A DNA stretch of 64,000 bases from Tetracentron sinense (GCA_015143295.1 CM026556.1:22506547-22570546); one strand, 5' to 3'; shown: positions 45,758 to 57,153, counted from the stretch's first letter. Numbers and translations are program-made. The notes: generated from the letters alone by a model not told the origin.

Positions 45758-47360
45758 AATGAAATATTGCGCCCTCAGCCTACTGAAGATAATGATTGGC
45801 GAAAAGAGATAGAAACTCAACTTGCCAAAGGCGACTCGATTGAATCACTAAAAACATTGAAGAATTTCTTACATCTGGATGGCACGTTGTATTATCGGTC
45901 ATCAGATGGAATCCTTATGAGATGTATAGGAGCAAAAGAAGCAAAAAGACAACTGAAAGAAGTACACGACAGAGTTTGTGGTCAAGATCTTTCAGTGCCA
46001 CTCTTCAGATGATTACAGAGATTTGGACTTTATTGGCCAAATATGATCGCTGATTCTAACAATCTACAAAGAGATTGTCCTAGATGTCAATGGCGTACCT
46101 GATCCTGTTGAATGTCATCTCATAGAAGATGGAGGAGATTGGAGACAACCCTACATTGAATACATAAAAAATGGAGAATTGTCACTAAACAAAAATGATG
46201 CATCCCGACAGCAGAGAAAGGTGCAGAGGTTTTTCCTACAACAGGATGATCTCTTTAGAAAAGGGATAGAAGGCACTCCACTAAGACGTTTAAGCCAACA
46301 AGAAGCTGAAACAGTGCTTTTCGAAGTCCATGGTGGCGAATGTGGAAGTCATCAAGGGAAAAAGAAGTTGTACATCCAACTCCTTGAACTCGGACACTAT
46401 TGGCCCACCATGGAGGCGGATTCAGCTAGGTTTGTAAAAACTTGCCATCAATGTCAAGTTCAAGGCAATCTTATTCATGTTCCGGCATTAATACTTCAAC
46501 AGATCAACACACCATGGCCTTTCCACCCATGGGGGCTTGATCTTATAGGACTCATAAATCCACCTTCAGAAGGAAACATGTGGATTATTGCAACTACTGA
46601 ATATTATACCAAATGGGTAGAAGCCATACCCATGCAGCAGGCCACTGGAGGTGCAATAGCTAATTTCATTAAAGAAAACATTATCTGTCGGTTGGGGATC
46701 CCAAACAGGGTGATAACAGATAATGGCACACCCTTCGTCAATAGTAATGTTCGAGAGCTACTGGAAAAATACCATATAAAGCATGTCAGATCCACACCAT
46801 ATTACCCGAAGGACAATGGGCAAGCAGAAGCTACAAATAAGACTTTGCTCAAAATATTGAAAAAAATGGTGGAAGGCGAACACAAGAAATCGTCGCAAAA
46901 ATTTATGATGACATTATGGGCTTATCAAATAATCCCTCGGACAGCAATAGAAGTATCACCGTACTCTTTAGTTTATGGAGTAGAGGTAACCTTATCAGTT
47001 GAAATAGCTATCCCTTCGGCAAGAATGGTACTCAATGATGAATTAAAAATTGAGAGTAATGAGATAGCCAAGGCAAATGAAGTAAAAGCGGAAGAACAGA
47101 TGACCAACTACCAAAGGTGAATATCGAAGGCGTATGATAGAATGGTGTGACTTCGGTTATTCAATAAAGGTGACCTTGTTCTTCGCACAGCACTACATGT
47201 TAGAAATAGGACGTCCACTTCTAAGTTCACACCAAATTGGGAAGGACCCTATATTATTCGAGAAGCAATGAAGAGCGGGTATTATAGACTTGAGAAGCTT
47301 GATGGTACTATTTTACAGGATCCTATTAATAAGAAATGGTTAAAATTGTATTATCCATAA
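45758..47360 (+). pseudogene. Integrase and pol C-terminus of the Tat-lineage element
   Basis: The zinc-binding N-terminus is intact in the long frame from 46179 (VHGGECGSHQGKKKLYIQLL, then CHQCQ). The catalytic core shows WGLDLIGLI, VITDNGTPF and YYPKDNGQAEATNKTLL, so D, D and E are all present. The C-terminal part (VLRTALHVR, LDGTILQDPINKKWLKLYYP) ends at TAA 47358-47360 after breaks at about 47120. A second HHCC-like start near 45960-46100 (VHDRVCG, RDCPRCQW) hints at a duplicated or misjoined N-terminal segment. Confidence 0.85.
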
Positions 47361-47455
47361 AAAAAAGAATAGAAAAATATTTTTTCTGCATTTCTCAAAA
47401 TGTTATCGCTTACAAAACAAGTATTTGTTCAAAAAAAAAAAAGATATACAAGAAT

Positions 47456-48783
47456 CTATTTTTTGGCAAATTGGCCTTCTATGAGTCCGCCTGTGAGGAA
47501 ATGTTCAAATGTTCTGCCCTCCTCCTTGAGAGGCACTAACTTGTCTTGCGCCTTTACAATGACTTCTTCCAATTCTTCATGATTCTTTGTCAAGATTTGT
47601 CGTGCCTCTTCTAGAGAATAGGGTTTAGCCTGAGCAGCCTTCAGTTCTACTTCTGCCTGCTTGACCCTTTCAACCACATCTCTCTCAAGATCATCCAACA
47701 TTTTCATGGTGGATACATGTTGTTCCTCTTCATGTTCAGTAGCTACTAATTTTCCCCTGAATTCATGAGTCTCTGACAGTTCATCAAGGTGCACCAGTAA
47801 CCACTCAATTTCCACGCCTATAGCGTGAGTATCCTCCAAAATTGTTTTCCAATGTCTTAGATCCACTGAAGAAATATTAGTTAGAGATTTCTGATGCATG
47901 GAGAGGAGAACCTTGCAAATAGACTTCAGGAAAACAGAGTGAAAGTAATGCGCCTTAACAGAGCAACCCTCAAGGATGTCGCCATAATGATCGAAGATCA
48001 GCTGAGCAAAAGGCACTAATTCTGGCTTCACCTTATAATCTCCAACAAAAGTTGTAGCAGAAGGAGTGGCTGAACTCCATTCACTGCCCTGAACAGCTAC
48101 TGAAGTGGAAACTTGTTGAACCTGAGGAGATCTTGAGGGCAGAAGAGTCAGAGGTACGAAAGGCGGAGGCAACACTGTGTCAGAAGAAATCTGGGGCGCA
48201 GCAGTCAATGGCACTGAAGGCAAAGGCACAGGAACACTTGACTGAAAAGGCAGTGAAGACACTGTAACCAAAGGCGGGTTACTTGTAGAAGGTGCTGAGT
48301 AGATTCTTTGAAATCACCAAATTCACTTCTCAGCATGGCCATATCTTCTTCAAGACCAATGATATTTTCACCCACGATTCCGGAGAGAGAATCCATGGGA
48401 ATACCCAAGGCCTGGCCAATTACCTTAGCTCCGCTGTGAAGGTCCGGATCATTTCTCAAAACCCCACTAAGGGAGTGGCTGGGAATCCCATCGAAGAAAG
48501 CCGAGATACGGGTGATGTCATGAATGAGAGTTCTGGGGGCTTCTTCTCTCACCTCTGACCCTACATGAACAGGAGTACTAGGGGCCCTCTTTCGAGGGCG
48601 CATGATAAAAGAGCCCTTTGACGCCTTTGACTCCTCCTCAGTTGAGGGAGATAAGTCATCATCCCCTTCACTTTTACTTATATATATCGCTTCAGTTTCT
48701 TCCTCTTCATCGGTATTTTCTTCAACTTCCTCAGAAGGTGATGCTAGGAAATCTTCCGTCTTTTCTTCTTCTGAAGTACTCAT
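47456..48783 (-). pseudogene. Antisense gene, exon 2: acidic and coiled-coil C-terminal part
   Basis: Opposite in strand to pol, ending 96 bp from the pol stop, so the two units converge. It starts at the exon border (48783, MSTSEEEKTEDF) with a glutamate/serine-rich stretch. A middle segment follows (HDITRISAFFDGIP, GVLRNDPDLHSG). After a frameshift near 48290 there is a proline-rich linker and a long helical, probably coiled-coil tail (DDLERDVVERVKQAEVELKA, LTKNHEELEEVIVKAQDK). Function unknown. The splice junction to exon 1 is described with that entry. Confidence 0.65.
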
Positions 48784-48887
48784 CTTTGTCTGAGAAGATA
48801 AGAATTGAGTAAGTGGGATTTTGAGTCAAAGGCATGAAGAAACATAGTCAAAGGCGTGAAGAAATGAAGTCAAAGGCGTAAAATTAC

Positions 48888-50574
48888 CTTTTTACTCTTC
48901 TTAGCTGGTGGAACCGCCTTGTTTGAAACTATTACCAACTTTCTCTTGGGGCCTCCGACTGTTGTCTTCTTCGGAGTTCTTTTTATTGTCTTCTTTTGCC
49001 CCCTTAGCCGTGGACTGGGCTCCTCAGGTAGGGCTTCGATAGACGGAAGAGAGTTAATAAAATCTTGAAAAGATGCGATTGATATGGCCCAAAACTCCTT
49101 CATAGCAGGGGTATATCGTCCCTCTCGATCGGCTTGTGGCATCAAAAAATAGTCAAGGGCTGGAGCGAAGATTCACGCCATCTACTGACTAAGTACATCC
49201 TACCTACCGCCGGCGGAGGATAAACGCGTACATTCAGCAAAGGGACTCCCTGATCGAGGCCAAACTGTCTCTGAAAGCGACTTGGGTTGTAGGTTATTGA
49301 TATGAAAGGTGACTCATTTATGACTACCAAGACACTATCAGTGATAGTAGCAAAGAAATTAAGGTTTGATGGTGTGATATGACCTGAAAAATGTACTTGC
49401 TCAAAAGAAGCCCCTGGAGAGTAGAAATCCAGGGGGATTGCGCCTTCTAGAGTCTGAGTGTAAGGGCGAAAATTGAAGAATCCCTTATCTAGGGAGTGGA
49501 AAAGTTTTGCATTTTTCTTCAGTCTTACATTTGACCACCGAAGTGCTCTGAGGAATAACTTAGTTGGATCACCTTTGTTAATTGCGAGCTGAACCAATGA
49601 TAGAGGCGAAGACGCATATCCCGGAACTCTTTCCCATAACCACATCTGAAGAAATGATGCACACGTAAAAGTTTCGATGAGAGATTCGCCTTTAGACTTG
49701 ACCAAATTTTTGTGAAATAGATCCAAATTATGGTAGAGATTACCTAAGAACAGAGAGGCCAAAGAATATCTTGCGCCATTGGCAATTATGGAGGCGCAAC
49801 TAAAAAGGCACTCTTGAATCTTCTCGTATAGGTATGCAGGGAAAATGTATTTCGATAACCACATAGCAACAAAGGCTTCTCGCCTGAAAGGACTGTGCAC
49901 CCCTGCACCAAAGACTGATGGTTGTGAAGTCCCAACTCCTTTCTTTTTAGAAGCTTGCTCTCTCCAGAAATAAGGAAGCCAATCATTAAAATTGGCTCTC
50001 TTCATCGATTTTTTAGTAGACGCCTTCAGTGCAGATGTCAATGCCTTTGTGCACTCCATCATAGCTAGATCATTGTAGTTGATGGCGGCTATGCGTGTTC
50101 CCCAAAAATCTCCAAGTGCAACAATGCTGCCACGTCCTCTAACGAATGTGCTATTTCCCCCCAAGGGGTAGTAAAAGTGTGGGTAAAGCGATTCCATCGA
50201 AAAATGAGTTGCTTTAAAGCATCCTGATCTCTCCTTACTTGGAATGAAGAAGTTAGTTCCACTGCCTCTTTCACTTCGGCGTCTCTAAGAAGCTCTACAA
50301 ATTCATCATCACTCAGCATGTCCTGTACCTATCCTTCCTAGTCTCCAGATGGTTCAGAGTGAGATCGAAAAGTGGGCTTCATCGGGAGAAAATCGCCTCT
50401 AGAAACCCTGAACCGAGGAACGCCTATGGCTGGAGGAGGACTCACAGCGCCATCAGAAGAATCTTCTTGTAGTAAGCACCATTCGTCAGTTGGAATGCTT
50501 GTATCTGGGTGCAACTGCTGAGCATCTATGAAAAAAGAGTCTCCGATATCTCCTAGTCTTCCATGCGAAGCCAT
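48888..50574 (-). pseudogene. Antisense gene, exon 1: plant mobile domain (PMD)-like protein
   Basis: Starts at MASHGRLGDIG (50574). PMD-type features follow: FRWNRFTHTFTTPWGEIAHS and LEDVAALLHLEIFG (50215-50090), WLPYFWREQASKKK, GVHSPFRREAFVAMWLSKY and TCASFLQMWLWERVPGY. A basic tail (RGQKKTIKRTPKK, AKKSKK) ends at 48888, where AAG|GTAATT and, at 48784, ACAAAG|ATG define a 104-bp intron in phase 0. Breaks are two stops near 50330, a frameshift at about 50100 and a one-base slip in a T6 run at 49144-49149. PMD proteins are plant proteins of poorly known role, related to MAIN/MAIL, often captured by transposons. Antisense ORFs at this position are known in Tat elements. Confidence 0.72.
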
Positions 50575-50950
50575 CGAAATACAAGGAAAGAGAAAAGTTT
50601 GTCAAAAGGGCAAGAGAGATTAAGGAAAAGAACAAGAGAAAATGAGAATAGGTGAAGTAAAAATGAGTCAAAAGCTCAAATAAATAGGCAAAAGGCGGGA
50701 AGCTAAACGTCGGAATACGAAAATGCGTTTTGTGACTGATGCGTCGTCAGTCATCATGACCAACAGTCATATGCATTAAATGAAGGCGGCATATCAAACG
50801 TCATAAATTGACACGTGTCAAACCTCGAAAAGCGCATGCATTAAATGCTTCAATCGAAAGGCGAAAATTTCATTTTTGAAAATTTTTCAACAAAGAAAGC
50901 AAAGGCGTGTCTTTGGAAACATTATAATGCTACCTCAGATAGGGGACTAA

Positions 50951-51653
50951 TGTTGATGGATGATTTTTCAAGAAAGACACGTGGAAAAATAGATCCATGA
51001 GAAAATATTCTCTTGCGCCCTCAACACATTCCAAGACGCCTTTAACCTGTATTGGTAACTGCGTTGTCCATATTTTGGCTAGAACACCTTTGACTTTGAA
51101 TTTATGTGTTTTTACCATAACGTTCGCATATAATAAAATGGTAAAAAAGAGACTTAAGGATTGGAGGGTGAGAGGTTCATTGGTCGAAGAGTGTGTCATC
51201 ATGTGTAAAGCGGAGCCACCTTCACCAATCTACCTGGAACTTTTGACAAGTAACAAGTCGTTATAAGGCACCCGAGGAATAAGTGTGATTGTTTTGGCAC
51301 AAATAAATGCAAAGACGTTTCTTATAATAAATGCAAATACGTTATTATATTAAATACCCAAAAACGTTACAAATATTTAATGTGTCCGTTACAAAGAATG
51401 ACAATCATTCTGTCCCAAGTCAAAATCCTATAAATAGGAAAGGTTATCAACCAAAAAGAGACATCACGAAAACAACACACTATGAGTCATTTACGACAAG
51501 GCCAAGGGCAGCCAATCCTCGGTACTCTCAGAATTCTTGGTGTGCTCTCGACCCCATTTCCTTTGCCATTTTTCCCTTTTTGCCATGGGTCAGAATAGCC
51601 CTCTGTGGTTTAGATTGACCTGTGATCAAGTTAGAAAAAATCATCCAGTTACA
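50951..51653 (+). mobile_element. 3' LTR of the Tat-lineage element
   Basis: 703 bp, aligned end to end with 41297-41999. A polypurine-like ATAGGGGACTAA lies just before it (50939-50950). It is followed by ACTCT (51654-51658), completing the target duplication. Confidence 0.95.
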
Positions 51654-51689
51654 ACTCTTAAGAAGAGAGAGATCTTATCATTAAAACTG

Positions 51690-52636
51690 ATTCCAATGAT
51701 CCAATCTAGACCTATATTAGAGGTGAGTGTTACCAAGTTTGAGCTTGGCTTGAACATGCTTGAGCTCAGCTTAAGTTTGATTTGAGCTCAAATGTTTTAA
51801 CTCAACCCGGCTTGAACAAGCTTGACCGAGCTCCAACTCAACTCAAGCTCAAACTCAAACCAAGCCGAATTCGAGTTAGTTCAAGCATGATTCAAAAGAT
51901 TATTTTAGTCAATTTTACACGATCTTAAGAAAGATACTTATTGTTAAATTACAAATATAGGAAACTGCATGAAATTAATGCATTTATACACAAAAATAAA
52001 ATTTGAGAATAACCCTTTCGTCTAAAGAGAAGAGAAGTTGAAGAGGTGGCAACCCAACCCACTTTGATTGAGGGACACGTGTTATGTGATATTCGAAGTT
52101 GGCCATTTGATCCCAATGTGTCTTTCAATAGACACAAGGAAAAAAATTAGGCTAATTGGATGTTTTTAGATTGTTCGATTAGATTCTAGTTGATAACCAT
52201 TAACTCCCTATGATTCACAAGACCCTACTTAGTTTATATCCATTTACTCCCGCCTCTTGTGCGAGTGGTAGGGGTGTGGCCTCTAGTGGAGGAGGTATGA
52301 GGATCCAATCCCCCCGAGTACTAATTGCAAGAGCTCCAATGCCCAAGCTAACCTCTAACCGTCCTAACCTACTAACGTAGTTAAATGATAACCGCAACAG
52401 AAAAAGAAAAAAAAAAAAGTAGGGTTGAGCCCAGTTGAAGCCAAACCGACCGAGCCTTAAATGAGCCTAGCATCAAGTTGAGTCAAAACAAAGAGGTTGA
52501 GCTTAGCTTGTATAAACATTCGAGCTTAAATAAAACTTGGCTTGATTTGTACAAGTCTGAAATGCCAGGTTGAAATTAGCTCAAATGAGTCGATCTGAGC
52601 TGAGCCGATAAACCATCTTGGCTTGAGTGCAACTGT
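51690..52636. mobile_element. GAGCTTG-rich element, copy 2, with a nested SINE
   Basis: The left end (51720-51890) and right end (52430-52620) consist of TTGAGCTTGGCTTGAAC-type words and match 18190-18480 and 19720-19890. Between them a plus-strand SINE lies at about 52240-52415 (CGCCTCTTGTGCGAGTGGTA head, B-box-like GGATCCAATCC, A-rich tail at 52402-52420). Confidence 0.5.
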
Positions 52637-53157
52637 GTAGTGGTGTATCCAAGCCCGGTTAAGCCGGGGTTGGCCTTGCTCGGTTTGCATTGAAATTTTT
52701 TCATCTATGCTCGAACTCCTATTGGTTTGACACTTTTTCATCCATTCTCAAGTTCGGCTCGACTGGAATCTAGTCGATTAGGCTCAAGCCGAGCTTGAGA
52801 TCAAATTGATTCAAGCTCAAGCCTCGGTTAGGCTTAGATTGAATTATTAAAAAAATAATATTTAAATAAAAATAATAATATTTTTTATTATATATGTAAA
52901 TATATAATAGTAATATATATAATATATTATTTTTATACATTCAAATCGAGTGAGCTCGAGCCAAACCGAGCCTCAATCAAGCCAAGCTTTGAGCCGAGCC
53001 AAATCAAACAAGCATTGGCTCGAGATCGGCTTGAATAAATTTTCAAACTCAAAAAATAGTTCGACTTGGCTTGATCGAGCCCATTTTCGAGCTCAAGCCA
53101 AACTTGATCGGGCTGAGTTGAGTCGAGCCGAAATTTGAGCTACCCTGTTCGGATACA
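52637..53157. mobile_element. hAT-like MITE, second copy, inverted relative to 27990-28438
   Basis: TAGTGGTGTATCCAAGCCCGG at the left and CGGATACACAACTG at the right. GAAATTTTTTCATCTATGCTCG (52692) is the reverse complement of 28376-28397. The AT core is at 52850-52935. Longer and more diverged than the first copy; the target duplication is ambiguous (AACTGTG/AACTGTA). Confidence 0.65.
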
Positions 53158-53607
53158 CAACTGTAGCAATCCTATTCCCATCTGTCATGTGTTTTCAGAA
53201 CTCACATCTGGAGAGAGGGAAAGCAAACCGAACTTCGTGATGTAATCGAATAGTTCAGATACTACTAACTCTTTTTGGAATCTTAGAAATTCGAAATGGA
53301 AAAAAATTACAATATGATATGAAATTGAGAAACCCAATTGGACGAAAGAACACAATTCAAACTGAACTATTCTGTATTTGTTGATGAATTTTCTTCGATT
53401 TACACAGTCCCCATAGCTCAGAAATAAAAAGAGCAGAAACGATGAATTTGATTTGTAACAGAGGAACCCAATTCTAAGAAATGAAAGAGTTGTACACAAT
53501 CATAAACAAAATCGAATGAGTTCTTTCTTGTATTTGTTAACGAAATTCCTTTTTCTTTACAAAGTCTATTTTTTCTCTGGATGAAAATTAGTGATTTTGA
53601 GTTACAG
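53158..53607 (-). other. 3' flank of the U-box gene, with an imperfect internal repeat
   Basis: Likely 3' untranslated and downstream DNA of the minus-strand gene. Two blocks about 155-170 bp apart share GAACCCAATT (53450; the first copy reads AAACCCAATTG) and a TGTATTTGTTRAYGAA/TTACACAGTC-type segment at 53370-53410 and 53528-53570. Confidence 0.45.
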
Positions 53608-54837
53608 TTAGAAAGGCATGATATGTGTGGTTTTAGTATCATATTTCGATAAACATGATTTCGAGTGAACGCGAAAGATCTTGAGCAAATCACCAGACAT
53701 TTCGCGAACAGATGGCGAGCAATTGCTCTGCATCAACAGCAAGATCTTCGTCAAACCGTTGTTCTTCGTCACCGCCTCCTGGGCCCTCTGATCCCGGACG
53801 AGATGACACACGCTCCACAATATCACAACCGCGTGCTCTGTCGCAGAATTCGAGACCTTTAGCATTTTCTGTACGATCGCCGGAACACAGATCGGATCTT
53901 CGCAAATTGCCGTCCGGCCTTCCGTGCATGTCGAAACCATCTCTAATAGCTTCAAGACCATTTCAACAATGGAAATGCTGGAATTCGGTCGAGAGAGTAA
54001 TTTCCCCAATACCTGTACCGCTCCGATCCGGATGATCTTCACCTTAGTCCGCCTTGGCATGGTTACAGCGATCAAGCAAGATAATCCGGTTTCGATCGCT
54101 CTCAAATCCGTCTCAGAACTCACTAGACTGAAAATTTCAGATAATAATCCTTCCTTTTCAGCGATCAGAAGCTTGGATTCGGCATCAATAGCGATCGCCT
54201 CCAAAACCCTAGCCGATTCCATCCTTGAATCCAAGCTCCCTTTCTGTAAAACCAGAAGGATCGATGACAGGAAATCGACTTTTGTTTTCAAGATTAATCT
54301 CATCAAACGCTCTTTATCTCCGAACTCGGCAAGAATTAAATCCAAAACCCTAACAACGTCTTCAACAACTTTAATCTCGACATCTCCTCCATCGACATTG
54401 CTGAGAACACCGACGATCGCCGGAACAAAACCGTCGATTTTCGCCAGCAACTTTCGGTTCTCTGCAGATTCCTTCGCGTAACTGACGATCTTAGAGAGAC
54501 AACCGAAACAATTCTCGCTCCTGGCTTCGATTCTACTGATCAGATCTCTGGCTCGCTCTTGTGAGAGAGGAAGAGAAGTTGAGGCCGGAGAGACGGAGGA
54601 TTCCGATGACCAGATCTTGATGAGACGGTGAACGGTGTGGTTAGGGACGATGTCTTTGCTGTGAAGGACTTGCATGGTGGCAGGACAGGTGTTGTTGCCG
54701 TTGTCGAGCCATCGCTGGATGCTGGAGCGATCGTATGTGACGCCGGTGCAGAGACTCACCGGAGATTTCATGACGTCGAGTGAGATCGGGCATTTGAAGA
54801 AGGTCGGAACACTGATGAACAGATCGTTCTTCACCAT
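53608..54837 (-). CDS. U-box/ARM E3 ubiquitin ligase, PUB27/28-like
   Basis: 409 residues, intronless as in this plant family. The start MVKNDLF at 54837 is chosen because the U-box begins right after it; an upstream in-frame ATG (54975) would add a serine/proline-rich stretch that looks like leader sequence. The U-box (residues about 10-80) reads VPTFFKCPISLDVMKSPVSL, TYDRSSIQRWL and CPATMQVL, the E2-binding fold. Armadillo-type helical repeats follow (residues about 100-390: VLDLILAEFGDKERL, ALEAIAIDAESK-like repeats). The C-terminus KSCLSKYDTKTTHIMPF is the family's ending, so the protein is complete. Members transfer ubiquitin to target proteins; relatives (CMPG1/PUB20-28 group) act in defence signalling. 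Exact orthology (PUB27 or 28) is from memory. Confidence 0.93.
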   Translation of the reverse strand: MVKNDLFISVPTFFKCPISLDVMKSPVSLCTGVTYDRSSIQRWLDNGNNTCPATMQVLHSKDIVPNHTVHRLIKIWSSESSVSPASTSLPLSQERARDLISRIEARSENCFGCLSKIVSYAKESAENRKLLAKIDGFVPAIVGVLSNVDGGDVEIKVVEDVVRVLDLILAEFGDKERLMRLILKTKVDFLSSILLVLQKGSLDSRMESARVLEAIAIDAESKLLIAEKEGLLSEIFSLVSSETDLRAIETGLSCLIAVTMPRRTKVKIIRIGAVQVLGKLLSRPNSSISIVEMVLKLLEMVSTCTEGRTAICEDPICVPAIVQKMLKVSNSATEHAVVILWSVCHLVRDQRAQEAVTKNNGLTKILLLMQSNCSPSVREMSGDLLKIFRVHSKSCLSKYDTKTTHIMPF

Positions 54838-55060
54838 CTTCTTTGATCTGATCCAGTAGAGACTAGAGAGAGAGAGAGTGGAAGAGATAGAGAGAGAAGG
54901 GGGAGATTTGGGAGGGTTTTGAAGAGGATGGAAACGAGGGGAAAGGGTCAAAGGAGGGAGGGATGATGACGTCATGAATTATTAAATTACTAAATTAATA
55001 ATAATAATAATAATGATATTCCTGGTCATTGGTCAAATGGGGGAGCAATTGCATGACAAA
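54838..55060 (-). promoter_or_regulatory. Leader/proximal promoter of the U-box gene
   Basis: On the minus strand the leader is CT-rich (TCTCTCTCTCTC at 54870-54883). A perfect palindromic TGACGTCA lies at 54967-54974, about 130 bp upstream of the ATG, and TTGACC W-box cores lie at 54946-54951 and 55031-55036. The first is a bZIP-type site, the others WRKY sites. An ATTATT run (54990-55012) follows. No clear TATA box. Activity is inferred from motifs only. Confidence 0.5.
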
Positions 55061-55174
55061 TCTACGCATGTTAACGGGAACGAAAGGTAGAGTGGTGGGG
55101 CTCCGGAGACCGTTGAATTTATCTAAGGAGCGTGTTGGACTTGTGGGCAGGTCGGTCGGTGGATTAAACTTAAA

Positions 55175-55255
55175 TCATACTAGCGGAATTCTCGTGTATT
55201 GCACGGAAAATTATTAACTTCAAAGTATTGACTTTCTCTTCATACAAAATAAAAA

Positions 55256-55303
<48 letters not shown>

Positions 55304-55320
55304 TAGCAAAACTTTCGTGT
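55175..55320 (-). repeat. Two Helitron-like 3' ends around a TA run
   Basis: ACTAGCGGAATTCTCGTGTA (55179) and ACTAGCAAAACTTTCGTGTA (55303) read, on the minus strand, as a short CGTGTA-type hairpin followed by CTAGT, the usual Helitron 3' terminus. Between them is an uninterrupted TA run (about 55259-55302). Confidence 0.4.
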
Positions 55321-56150
55321 AATACATGAGCATAAATTAGAAAGAGATAAATATGCATGTTCATATATTTTAAGATATGTGTATTTGTATGTGTATCATC
55401 ACAATTAATGAGATATGAAACGGAAAATACATTAACTGGAGAATCATGAATTCTATATGTATCCAATATAATTTTATAATCAATTGCGAAAATGAGAAAA
55501 AATTAGAAAGAATTTATAATTAAAATCTAAAATCTAAAACTTTAGTTGGTATATAAACCTTAAAATCAAAACATCAAGCACCCCCAAAATCATTTGATTA
55601 AAAGTAAATAAACATTGTAAGAAAATAATACAAATTTAGGAAATTAAATAGTCTACAGGAAAAAGAAATGAATGAAAAATCTGATTTTTTAAAGAATCAA
55701 AATTGATAAAGTATAATTCTAAAATTGTAAGGTTTCTCATCTTCTATGAAATTCAGTTGGTATAAACCATAAAACAAAAATATCAAGAGACCAAATCTTC
55801 CATAGTGATAACCAGATTTGGCAAATCTGGTTATCCACACATCCTTGGTTTTTAGAAAAAATATTAATTCTTTTTTTAATATTAAAAAAAAATGTATAAA
55901 ATGGGTAGTTAAGAGAGAGTATTTATGAGTCTCACTTTAGTGGAATTAAGACTTGGGCAAAGAGATGAGGTCTTTGTTGAGTAGAAGAAGTTGTTGGGAC
56001 ATGAGAGAGAATTAATAATGGGGAGAGAAAATGGGAAGTTAAGAGAGGGTATTTATGGCTCCCACTATGTGATGATGTGACATCACAAATCTTAAAATGA
56101 AGATCAAAGAGGATGCCACATGGGCATCCTATTTCTATAGTGTATATATA
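55303..56150 (-). mobile_element. Possible non-autonomous Helitron
   Basis: Bounded by a Helitron-like 3' end (55303, minus) and, to the right, TTTCTATAGTGTATATAT (56134), which on the minus strand reads ATATACACTATAGAAA, like plant Helitron 5' ends. The interior is AT-rich and non-coding. The termini are weak, so this is tentative. Confidence 0.25.
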
Positions 56151-57040
56151 TATATATATATATATATATTCTTTAAAATATAATTAAAATTTTAAAAAAT
56201 TACCCAATAAATATCATTGTTTTAAAGCATTCATAATTATTTTGGTAAGCCAAAACACTAAAAATTGCAAAAACGGGTACTTACTGAACACTCACAAAAC
56301 CAAATATTTCTCTCTCCCTTCCATTTTGTGGTCCAACACAAATAATAAAATAATGTTTCTCTCCCTTCTTTTTTTGTTTACTTGGTGAGGCTATTGAGAG
56401 TGTTTTAAAAATGTGAATAGCCAAAATAGAAAAAAAGTGCATAAAACTTAAATGATTGAGCTCATTCATTAATCAATCCAAACACAAACTACGAGCAGCT
56501 CGGCTCAACTCAGCTCGATTAATTTTGTTGTACTACTTATAATACGTTAATAATATTAGTTTTCACCTAGAAGTTAAGAAACTTAAATATAATTTTTGTG
56601 AGGTAAAATTTAAAAGGTAACTTCATCTTTTCAAAATTTATAGATTTTCTATATCATATTTCTTCAATTAAACTCATGAAAATAACTATGTTCAGTTCTT
56701 AAGGTTTTTTTTAGAAGAGAGAATCCAATGAACATGTTTAACTCTTAGGATTTTGATTTGAATTCTTTTTGTAAAATTTAGGATAAACGAGTCTAAAATT
56801 ATAGTGCAAACTCGCGAGCTAGCTTGAGTTTGATTATCTATAAACGAGCCGATCTCATGCTAGCATTTGAGGGCTCGAATTGAGCTCGAGACGAGCTTAA
56901 GCCAATATTATAATATGTCACGAGCCAAGCTTGAGCAGCACTCGGCTCGGCTCAACTCAGCTCGTTTACACCTGTAGTTAGACGCCTCTACTTCAAAGTA
57001 TCAAAATATTATTAATTTTAGTTTTCTTAAAAAATTATTT
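56151..57040. other. AT-rich intergenic with GAGCTCG-rich ends
   Basis: GAGCAGCTCGGCTCAACTC (56492) and GCACTCGGCTCGGCTCAAC (56938) are direct repeats about 450 bp apart enclosing CGAGCTCGAG-type sequence (56815-56960). It resembles the other GAGCTCG elements in the window. No gene seen. Confidence 0.4.
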
Positions 57041-57153
57041 TATTTGTTTACTTTTAATCAAAAACCAACTCATGCCATTACTTCTAGCCAAAAACCAGCG
57101 CTTGAACTTACTTTCAATCAAAAACCAATACATATTGGCCACCAATACATATA

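Larger units (their letters stand above)
41297..51653 (+). mobile_element. Tat-lineage Ty3/gypsy retrotransposon, full extent
   Basis: 10,357 bp with two 703-bp LTRs and ACTCT target duplication (41292-41296 and 51654-51658). The order is LTR, gag, protease, reverse transcriptase, RNase H, a second RNase H, integrase, then an antisense gene and the 3' LTR. Two RNase H domains, a gag with a CX2YHR...HX4C knuckle and an antisense ORF before the 3' LTR fit the Tat clade (Grande/Retand/Ogre relatives). Stops, frameshifts and a deletion in the reverse transcriptase make this copy defective. Confidence 0.92.

Noticed and set aside
49142..50574. Independent host PMD gene between two transposons
   Set aside because: It lies between integrase and 3' LTR of an element whose LTRs share one target duplication, so it is part of the element.
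53665..54481. Plus-strand open frames of up to 185 codons opposite the U-box gene
   Set aside because: They are shadows of the minus-strand coding sequence; no domain and no family match.
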